Assembly: GCA_001275005.1 (NCBI GenBank)
Contig: JWZX01003292.1
Span: forward strand, 1 to 31,604
Length of the DNA stretch: 31,604 nucleotides
From: Chrysochromulina tobinii
Lineage: Eukaryota; Haptophyta; Prymnesiales; Chrysochromulinaceae
Reading direction: 5' to 3'
Shown one piece after another: positions 25,032 to 31,604 of the stretch. Position 1 is the stretch's first letter, and every line of letters starts with the position of its first letter. A program made the position numbers and the translations under genes. A model generated the notes under the pieces. That model was given only the letters and a program-made list of their open reading frames with translations. It searched no databases and had not been told where the DNA came from.

Positions 25032-26936
25032 GGCCAGCACGAGCTCGAGCGGCAGGTCGACGGGCGTCGAGCCGTCGAGCGAATCTTCGAGCACGACGCG
25101 CCCGTCGGCCGCCACTTGGCCCACGTAGGAGGCGGGGCAGTTCTCGCGCGCGCAAATGGAGCGGAAGAGGGGCAGCGACTCGGGGCGCAGCAGCAGCGCG
25201 CAGTTCTCCTGGTACTCGGCCCCCCAAAGCTCGAGGACTGAGAGCGATGGATCGCCCGACAGGATCGAGCGCACCTGCAGCCGGGCGCCAAGCGGCTCGA
25301 CGATCTCCTTGAGGACGTTGCCGTTGCCGCCGGCACCCTGATCGTGGATAGAGACGATCGGGCACGCGTCGCCAAGCTCGGCGCACGCGCGAATGACGCG
25401 GTTCATCTTGTTCTCCATCTCGCCATCGCCACGCTGCACTGCGTTGAAGTCGGCGGCCGACGCGCTCTTGCCTTCACCGCTAGGCTTGGACGAGGCAGCG
25501 CCGCCACCGAGGCCGATGCGGTAGGCAGGGCCCCCGATCTTGACGACCCACATGCCCTCCTCGGGTTTCCCCTTCGCCGCAAGGCAGCCGGGCATCTGGC
25601 CGAGTCCCGCCGAGAACATGATCGGCTTGAGCCACTCGCGTCGCGAGCCGTCGGGCAGCCGCATTCCGAATGATCGATTGAAGCCGATGATCACAGGCTC
25701 GCCAAACTTGTTCCCGTAGTCTGAGGCGCCGTTGGAGGCCTGCACCTGGATCTGCAGAGGGGTGGCGAGGTTGGACGCGGTCGGCGCGCTCGGGTCCTCC
25801 CACGGCAGCTCGTAGCCTGGGATGCACAGGCTGCCCACGCAGTAGGCGGAGCATCCGGCGACCACGTATGCCCCGCGCCCGGTCGCATGGACGTCGCGGA
25901 TGCGACCGCCCGTGCCTGTCTCCGCGCCTGGAAAGGGGGCGATGCCGGTGGGAAAGTTGTGCGTCTCGGCGGTCAGGATCGGGTGGCGCGTCTCGGTCAC
26001 TGCGGCGAACGGCGCGGGCGCCGAGGGCGAGCCCGCACTGAGGGCCGTCACACTCACGCCGCGGATGGCGGACGAGTTGTCGTGGAACGCGATGATCGAG
26101 TTGCCGTTGCACTTCGGTGACTTTAGGGTCGACTTGACGAGCTGGAAGAGGGATTGCGGCTTCGCTACGCCGTCGATCTCGATGACACCGCTAAAAAACC
26201 AGTGGCGCGAGTGCTCCGAGTTGGACTGGCCCATGTCGAAGCACTCGACGTCAGTCGGGTCGCGGCCGAGACTCTCGACGAAGAGCTTCGTGTAGAAGTC
26301 AAGGTCATCCGAGTCGAAACCTAACCCCATCTCTGCCGAGGCGCGCTCGAGCGCCGCGCGTCCTTCGGCGAGCAAGCCAATCTTCTTGACCGGCTCGGGC
26401 AGCGGCACTTCGCCGCCACCAGGAGCAAATGACGCGAGGGGCGTCTCGTACACGCATTCGGTCATGCGATCGTGCAGCCCCGCCGCGAACCCATCCGCGA
26501 GATCCGCGAGAGAGAGCGGAGGCTCTGTGTGCACCTGGAAGCGTCGAGTGCATTCCATGCGAACGACGCTCGAAAGGCCGCAAGCTGTGCAGATGGCGAC
26601 CGCATTGGAAGAGAAGGCGGTTGCGAAAGTGAGCCTCGGACCGAGCTCTAGCACGCAGCCCGGAGCGTCAACGGCGAGGAAGCTTATCGATGCCGTTTGC
26701 TGCGGCGCAAACGTCTCGGCGATCAGCCACATCAACCGCTTCTCCTCCTCATCAGTGAGTGCGGCCGCACCGTCCGAGAGCTGCACGTAATAGCACAGCT
26801 CAGAGCGGAAGGAAAGTAGGCGAGTGGATTTTGCGGCGAGCGACGCCGTGAGCGTCGCCTGTGCTTTTGCGTCGGCGCAGTCTTGGTAGTATTTGTTGAG
26901 GATGGGAAGGCGCGGCGGTGGCGGGACGGGCAACAT
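25029..26936 (-). CDS. FGAM synthase, N-terminal half (PurS-like, linker, first AIRS half)
   Basis: About 635 aa from the first in-frame ATG (26936). Family similarity starts a few codons earlier (Val-His-Phe before Phe-Met-Leu), and the frame is open to a GTG at 26987, so a short upstream exon is likely; a pyrimidine-rich tract followed by gtgaag just upstream could be its acceptor. Seen in order: a PurS-like N-terminal region with Glu-Leu-Cys-Tyr-Tyr-Val and Leu-Glu-Leu-Gly-Pro-Arg, His-Asp-Arg-Met-Thr-Glu, the linker Asp-Leu-Asp-Phe-Tyr-Thr-Lys, Gln-Ser-Asn-Ser-Glu-His-Ser-Arg-His-Trp-Phe-Phe, Glu-Thr-His-Asn-Phe-Pro-Thr-Gly, Gly-Thr-Gly-Gly-Arg-Ile-Arg-Asp, Asn-Gly-Ala-Ser-Asp-Tyr-Gly-Asn-Lys-Phe-Gly and His-Asp-Gln-Gly-Ala-Gly-Gly-Asn-Gly. 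It ends at TAG (25031-25029), where the family normally continues. With the other half it totals about 1,330 residues, the usual length for eukaryotic single-chain enzymes. Confidence 0.9.
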   Translation of the reverse strand: MLPVPPPPRLPILNKYYQDCADAKAQATLTASLAAKSTRLLSFRSELCYYVQLSDGAAALTDEEEKRLMWLIAETFAPQQTASISFLAVDAPGCVLELGPRLTFATAFSSNAVAICTACGLSSVVRMECTRRFQVHTEPPLSLADLADGFAAGLHDRMTECVYETPLASFAPGGGEVPLPEPVKKIGLLAEGRAALERASAEMGLGFDSDDLDFYTKLFVESLGRDPTDVECFDMGQSNSEHSRHWFFSGVIEIDGVAKPQSLFQLVKSTLKSPKCNGNSIIAFHDNSSAIRGVSVTALSAGSPSAPAPFAAVTETRHPILTAETHNFPTGIAPFPGAETGTGGRIRDVHATGRGAYVVAGCSAYCVGSLCIPGYELPWEDPSAPTASNLATPLQIQVQASNGASDYGNKFGEPVIIGFNRSFGMRLPDGSRREWLKPIMFSAGLGQMPGCLAAKGKPEEGMWVVKIGGPAYRIGLGGGAASSKPSGEGKSASAADFNAVQRGDGEMENKMNRVIRACAELGDACPIVSIHDQGAGGNGNVLKEIVEPLGARLQVRSILSGDPSLSVLELWGAEYQENCALLLRPESLPLFRSICARENCPASYVGQVAADGRVVLEDSLDGSTPVDLPLELVLA

Positions 26937-27550
26937 GAAAAAATGCACGTCGCCCACGCACACACAATGAAGTGCGATCTCCTTCACAGCGACGCAAAAG
27001 AGGGAGGGTCTTCAGGAGTTTAACACCCTGAATCGCGCATGAGTTCGCTTCGCACTCTCTATCTCATGCACTGTATCTGTGTGTGAGTAATGTGAGTATT
27101 AAGACCGCCATCTTCGACGCCTTGGTTTTTGTAATGTTTTCATTTACTCCACTGCGCTGCTCGCTCTCGCCCACGCGGATCTCGTCTCGGCTCTCGCTCG
27201 CACCATGATGCTCCCTCAGATGCAGATGCGCGCTCTCGCCTCTCCGCTCCACACTTCCAGTTTGACGTTTGTGCACGCCTCGCGTCGGTGCGGTTGTCGC
27301 GTTCCGCCCACTTCCTCCCCTGTGAGAGTCAGTGAGCCTGCAGTGACTGAGTCAATCCCACTCGGATGCATGCTCGGATGCAGCGTCCAGCGAGTCACTC
27401 GGGCCGAGTGTATGAGCCCCCCTCCACGCCCACCTGACCGCGGGTGAGTTGACGTGAGCCCCAATTGCGAATCTTGGTGAGCCCTCTGCCCTGTGCCGGG
27501 GTGGGTTCTGTATGTGTGTCTTTGTCTTCGTTTCGATACAGTATCGATAC
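26937..27550. other. Upstream region of FGAM synthase, no gene recognised
   Basis: It should contain the promoter and 5' UTR, and possibly a first mini-exon, of the purine gene. It is less GC-rich than its surroundings around 27060-27145. Nested palindromes (tcgataCagtatcga, then gtatcgatac) lie at about 27533-27551. Short frames on both strands (for example plus 27205-27447) show no recognisable protein features. Confidence 0.4.
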
Positions 27551-28174
27551 TCAAATGAAGTGACTCAGCATCGGCTCCACGACACGCTCAGGGTCACGCG
27601 GTCGCGGTGCGACTAGCAGCGAACGCGGCACCATGAGGCGACCCACGTGCGGAACTGCGGTGGCTCTACTGGCAGCGTCCTTGACACTTTCGCCCCACAG
27701 CTGCGTCGCAGCGACGTATCCCCAGTGGTGCATCAGCTTGCGTTCGACGTGCGCCTGGTGGTTGGCACTCGCAGCCTCTGGCTCTGAAGTCAGCTCCATC
27801 TCAGACTCTGCTAGCGGCTCCATATCAGGCGGACCCCATCGTAAGCCTTGTGATGGCAGGGCTGTGTTCGTCTCACACATGAATCCTGAATACGCTGGCA
27901 GAGCCTCGCCGCACCTCTGGCGCGCTGTGGGCTCGGTGCTGAAGTCATCGTTGACCTTGCGCTTTGCGTCGGTAATTCGTGGGTGCTGGAGATGCATGAA
28001 TTCACTTGGCGCTGCGGAATTTTTAGTTAGGTCGTCGTGTACTACCCTTGGTATACCTTTGGTTAGGCTGTCGTGTACTACCCTTCTTTGGGTTGCGTTG
28101 GAAAAGCTAGTGTCAGCGGTCTCCGCGCCCGCTCGTCTTCCCTCTCGATCGCCTGTCACGGCCTGTGGTATCAT
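27551..28174 (-). CDS. Hypothetical protein, doubtful
   Basis: A 207-aa open frame from the ATG at 28174 (open to 28231 with a non-ATG start). No family is recognised. Composition is balanced, with charged residues and few Cys or Trp, more protein-like than the overlapping plus-strand frame. A 36-bp direct repeat (about 28029-28086) makes an internal duplication: Val-Val-His-Asp-Ser-Leu-Thr-Lys, then Val-Val-His-Asp-Asp-Leu-Thr-Lys. No signal peptide or membrane segment. The plus-strand alternative (27633-28199, 188 aa) begins with a signal-peptide-like stretch but is Ser/Cys/Leu/Trp-skewed, as antisense shadows often are. Confidence 0.3.
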   Translation of the reverse strand: MIPQAVTGDREGRRAGAETADTSFSNATQRRVVHDSLTKGIPRVVHDDLTKNSAAPSEFMHLQHPRITDAKRKVNDDFSTEPTARQRCGEALPAYSGFMCETNTALPSQGLRWGPPDMEPLAESEMELTSEPEAASANHQAHVERKLMHHWGYVAATQLWGESVKDAASRATAVPHVGRLMVPRSLLVAPRPRDPERVVEPMLSHFI

Positions 28175-28231
28175 TCTGTTGACTTGGACTGACTTCTGAA
28201 GAGCTGTTCGGTTCACGAACTCTTGCAACAA

Positions 28232-28574
28232 GTTTTACGAGCAGGCCCCGAAGGCTAGAAGAAAGACGGTCGCCACATTAGACAAATTAGACATTTGTCA
28301 TCGTCAGAAATCGCATACCACACTATTCATAAGCGCGTCGATACCGCACCAGTAGGTCGCGGCGGCACGGATCCACAAGCCTCCCACAGCGCACAGCACC
28401 AGACGGTGGCACCCTTGGCGTAGGCCCGGCCCCACGCGCAGGACTGAGGAGATGACTGATGAGATGTGCACCTCACAGCCTGCACTCGCGTGTGACAGGA
28501 CGAGCTCACCCACAAAGGAGAGGCGCGCCTCCACATGCATTGCCCGGCACGCCTCAGGAGCACTACGCCGTCTC
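28232..28574. other. Intergenic, nothing recognised
   Basis: It lies downstream of the TPR-like gene's stop (28577-28575, TAG) and presumably contains its 3' UTR. Short minus-strand frames are Arg/Cys/Ser-rich and lack any motif. A cluster of t- and a-rich triplets (gacaaattagacatttgtcatcg) around 28278-28300 is the only visible local feature. Confidence 0.4.
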
Positions 28575-31248
28575 CTAATCGTGACTCGCGGGCGCGTCCG
28601 ACGCTGCGCCGAGCATCGTCTCGCAGATGGCCATCTTGCGCAGCGCGACCTCGCGCTCGCGTTGGGGCACCGACGGGTTCTGCAACAGCCGCGAGTAGAT
28701 CTCAGAGGCGACCGTCGGGTTGCGCAGCTTGAGGTGCATGTTGGCTGTCGAAATGAGTGTCGTGAGCTTCGGGTTGAGTAGGAACGAGGTCTCAAAGTAC
28801 GAGCATGCCGTCTTGTGGTCCTCTGTAGCGTTGGCCGCCTTGGCTGCCTCAAAGTACTCGGTGGCCTGACGGGCGTCCTCTTCAGGGATCTTGTCGCGGT
28901 TAGCACGCCCAAGCAGCGTGTCCACGTACTTGACGGCCTTCGCGTTGCGTGCCGACGACGCGCCCTGCTGCGGCATGTTTGTGCTGCTGAGGAACGCTTG
29001 CGAAGCGGCGCCATCTGATGGCGTGCCCGGCGGTAAAGCGCCGGCTGCCGGCCCGCCCGACACGGCGCCGTTGGAAGTTTTGGGCATCGGCTGCGTCGGG
29101 GTCGCCAGTGGCTGGGTGGGGGTCGGCGCGGGCATCGCCTGTGCGCCGCCATCGCCACCGCCGTAGCCGGCGCCACCGTCAGGGCTAGCGCCGGCGGCGT
29201 CTCTACTCGAAGCCACCACGGCCGGAAGCACAGCAGTGGCCTCCTCCACAGCCGCGTGTGTCGCTGCCGGTTGACGGCCCCGTCAGCGGTGACGGCCCCG
29301 TCAGCGGCGGCGGCGCTGTGTGGGCGCGTGAGCGCGCAGCCTCGGCGTCCTTGCGCGACGGCTCACCCGCGGAGGGCGTCGCCGCCGCACCAGCTGCGCG
29401 AACGCCGCGCAGGTAGCTGACGGCGCTCCCCACGACGGCCGAGGCAGCGCTGCCCACCACAGCGCCGGCGCTGCTGCTATTCGCAGCATTGCTGGCCGCG
29501 AGCTTCCGCACAGCATCTGAGTACGCAGCCGTGACCGCCTCGGACGCCGCGGCCAGCTGGTCATTCTGTTCGTGCAGGTGGTGCAGATGGGTGAGCGCCG
29601 GCAGCAGCAGCTGAGGCGCCGCGGCGACCGAGTCACCGCCGTGCTCAAGCATCACATCTTCTGCGTGCAGCTTCGCCTTGAGCGCTGGCGGCAGCTTGAA
29701 GAGCTGCTCGGCGATCTGGTCACCCAGGCCGCCCGGCTCATTGTGCACGCTTACGGCACGCGTGGGTGCTGCTGCGCTCGCCGCACGGCGCGCCTCCTGC
29801 GCCTCCTTCTCGAGTCTCGCGACCGCTGTGCGCGCCGTGCGCATCTCCTGCTCGTGCGTCTCCTGCATGCGGTTCGCACGGCCCATCTCCGCCTGCATGG
29901 TTTGCGTCATCTCGTGCAGCATCGCCTCGAGCGACTCATCCTTGTGTCTCGTCGACGCGAGCAGCGCCTCGAAATCGGCCTGCTGCTGTGCGAGCTTGGC
30001 CTGCAGCGCCGCCAAGCGCCGCTGCAGCTCCGCCTCGCGCTCGCCTGTCGCGCCGTTGGTCGCCGCCCCGCTCGCCGCCCCACTCGCCGACCCTGCGCTC
30101 GGCCGCGGCGCCGCGTTCGAAAGCACCGCGCTTGCCGAAGCTGTGTTCGTTGCGCTGGGGTTCCGATCGAAGCGTAGAGCGCCCGCGGCACTCGTGAGCC
30201 ACTCGGGAGCGTCAGTCAGCAGATTCGCACTCGTCTGCTGCACGAGGCGCGGTGGGCCAACCGAGGCTGGTACAGCTGCCGCGGCGGGAGCCTTAGTGGC
30301 GTGGATGTCGGCGTCGCCGAGCTGTTGCAGCTGGAACTCGGCGAGGCGGAGTTTGCGCCCCGCCATTTCCTGCTCTGCCTCCTGCGCAGCCGTGAGGAGA
30401 CTCGAGGACAGACAGTGGGTAGTTGTCCGAGGTAACAAGGCGACGGTCGGTGAGAAGGGCAGGCAAGGCACGGCGACAAGAGTGCCGAATGCGACGAGGG
30501 CGACGGCGGCGTACTGTCGCGCTCGGATGCTCCATGATGACCGAGTACAAGTTAGCGGCAAGCGGGCCATCGCCAAGCTTGAGGCGCATGTTGGCGACGC
30601 TCAGCAGCGTGGAGACGCGCGGCCGCCTTCGGTACGAATCCTCAAACCACGCGGTCGCCGCCGCAAAGTCCTCTTGCTGATTTGCGGCTACGCCGCGCCG
30701 CAGTTGCTCGGCGCCGGCTTCGGGATCTGGGCTGATATCCGGATCGTCGAGCATTGTAGCGAACTCGAAGGCAATCCGCTGTGCGCTCTCGAGGAGCTCT
30801 GCCATCCGCGTAGCCGCTTCCGTGTCGGCCTCACCCAGCTGGCCCTGTTCGTCGTCCATGCCAGGCATCGCGGGATCTGTCCCGATAAACTTGTTGCCGT
30901 CCATCACCGTGTTGGGCTGTGGCTGGCTGCTGCAGCTGGCGGCTGCGGCTGAATGAGGTGAGCTGCCATTTGCAGTAGCGAGCACACTTTGAGCACACTG
31001 CGCGGCAGTGGCGGCGCTCTTCTTGCACTCGCTCATGGCAAATGCAGCGGCGGCACTATCTCTCGCAGCAGCCTCAGCACTGTCTCGAGCAGCGGCGGCG
31101 AACTGCTCAGTTGCTGCGACCTTATCGGCCGTGATGGAGATGGCGGCACGGTCTCGACGAGCAAGCGCAAGAGCTCCTCGGCTCCCGTTCCGCCAAGAGA
31201 TTCGAGCGCGGTCGCCAAGGCCGCCTCGAACTTCGCAGCACTCGCCAT
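28575..31248 (-). CDS. Coiled-coil protein with two TPR-like modules, four proposed exons
   Basis: Proposed exons on minus: 31248-31150, 31120-30515, 30381-29367 and 29263-28575 (802 aa). Exon 1 is Met-Ala-Ser-Ala-Ala-Lys-Phe... with an amphipathic Leu-Leu-Arg-Leu-Leu-Val-Glu-Thr end. The gtacgc...gcgcag intron (30514-30382) and gtgagc...ggcag intron (29366-29264) give matching phases and continuous sequence; the first gap is only 29 nt and uncertain. Residues about 168-248 and 697-790 are diverged copies of one helical TPR-like module: Thr-Ala-Trp-Phe-Glu-Asp-Ser versus Cys-Ser-Tyr-Phe-Glu-Thr-Ser; Leu-Leu-Ser-Val-Ala-Asn-Met-Arg-Leu-Lys-Leu versus Leu-Ile-Ser-Thr-Ala-Asn-Met-His-Leu-Lys-Leu. 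Between them are Ala-rich sequence and a coiled coil (about 349-440) with Leu-Gln-Arg-Arg-Leu-Ala-Ala-Leu-Gln heptads. No catalytic motif or targeting signal, so an adaptor or scaffold is inferred. The alternative is two separate genes split near 29250. Confidence 0.55.
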
Positions 31249-31451
31249 CGGTAACTTGGAGCTTCGCAGCACTCGCAATCGGTAACTTGGAGTCGGAGTT
31301 GTGAAACCCAAGGGGCTGGGAGGGGCTTCCCAACGCAGACTCGCATGCATGCTATCATTCACAGCCGATGGAAGTCGTAATTCACAGCTGATGTTTGCTC
31401 GACACTCTATTCACACGAACCGTCGTGTTCGCGCGTCTGGGGCTTGGCCTC
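31249..31451. promoter_or_regulatory. Short divergent intergenic region (genes 8 and 9)
   Basis: 203 bases separate the ATG of the TPR-like gene from that of the nucleotide-sugar transporter. It contains short direct repeats: a 23-bp near-repeat of gcagcactcgc[c/a]atcggtaac that overlaps the minus-strand start (about 31236-31284), and two attcacagc[c/t]gatg copies (about 31359-31391). No core promoter element was recognised; a shared promoter is inferred from spacing. Confidence 0.3.
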
Positions 31452-31604
31452 ATGGCGCTCACTGAGTATGCCAAGCAGCTGGGCGCCTTCATGACGCTCG
31501 TCGTCGTGCAGGCGACGGCCATCCTACTGTTCAAGCTTTGCCAAAACGACGGCAAGTACACATTCAACCCAGCCTCCTCGGTGGCGCTCACGGAGATGTG
31601 CAAG
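31452..31604 (+). CDS. Nucleotide-sugar transporter, N-terminal fragment (cut by window end)
   Basis: The first 51 codons from an ATG; the gene runs off the right edge. The sequence has a Thr-Leu-Val-Val-Val-Gln-Ala-Thr-Ala-Ile-Leu-Leu-Phe hydrophobic segment (first transmembrane helix), then Tyr-Thr-Phe-Asn-Pro-Ala-Ser and Val-Ala-Leu-Thr-Glu-Met-Cys-Lys. This matches the start of SLC35A-type (UDP-galactose or CMP-sialic-acid type) Golgi antiporters, where Ser-Val-Val-Leu-Thr-Glu-like and following Lys residues open the second helix. It would carry an activated sugar into the Golgi in exchange for the nucleoside monophosphate. The sugar specificity cannot be read from this fragment. Confidence 0.7.
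   Translation, partial: MALTEYAKQLGAFMTLVVVQATAILLFKLCQNDGKYTFNPASSVALTEMCK

Noticed and set aside
25029-25040. 12-nt micro-intron (gtgctggcctag) removing the TAG in FGAM synthase
   Set aside because: It has GT and AG ends, but is too short for known spliceosomal introns and would delete residues that are colinear with the family; the site aligns without a gap as Lys to stop.

Overview
The window looks like nuclear DNA of a unicellular alga, most likely a haptophyte. It is GC-rich, has spliced genes with GT-AG introns filled with short tandem repeats, codes on both strands, and carries families common in haptophyte genomes: an HTTM (gamma-carboxylase-like) membrane protein, BspA-type leucine-rich repeats fused to ubiquitin-ligase modules, and very large multidomain proteins. 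This placement is inference from gene content. No bacterial operon, CRISPR array, rRNA, tRNA or complete transposon was seen.

Layout from left to right: (1) minus strand, about 539-2085, a two-exon GDP-fucose O-fucosyltransferase-like protein; (2) plus, 2326-5128, a six-exon HTTM-domain membrane protein; (3) plus, 5728-8361, a protein joining a SKP1-like domain, an F-box-like segment and 14 or more BspA-type LRRs; (4) minus, 8907-13175, a STE20/OSR1-type kinase-fold protein whose catalytic HRD aspartate is Asn, with a roughly 1,100-residue Pro/Ala/Gln-rich tail; (5) plus, 13404-22163, a 2,919-residue protein with GYF_2, proline-rich, C2, beta-barrel-like, C2-like, coiled-coil, two PLAT, FN3-like and L-type-lectin-like regions; (6) minus, 22935-26936, phosphoribosylformylglycinamidine synthase (purine biosynthesis step 4), colinear with the whole family but cut by one in-frame TAG; (7) minus, 27551-28174, a doubtful hypothetical; (8) minus, 28575-31248, a reconstructed four-exon gene with two diverged copies of a TPR-like module around a coiled coil; (9) plus, from 31452 and cut by the window end, a nucleotide-sugar transporter.

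Three neighbour pairs are head to head with only about 200-240 bases between start codons (1/2, 4/5, 8/9), so shared divergent promoters are plausible. The genes do not form one pathway. Genes 1 and 9 both fit secretory-pathway glycosylation, gene 6 is central metabolism, and genes 3, 4, 5 and 8 look like interaction or scaffold proteins.

Most worth following up: the domain architecture of gene 5; the SKP1 + F-box + LRR fusion (3); the HRD-to-HRN pseudokinase candidate (4); the single TAG at the boundary between the two halves of FGAM synthase (6); and the repeat-built introns of gene 2, one made of 37-bp units that each carry donor-like and acceptor-like sequences. Exon coordinates were set by hand from splice motifs, reading frame and family similarity, and need transcript data.
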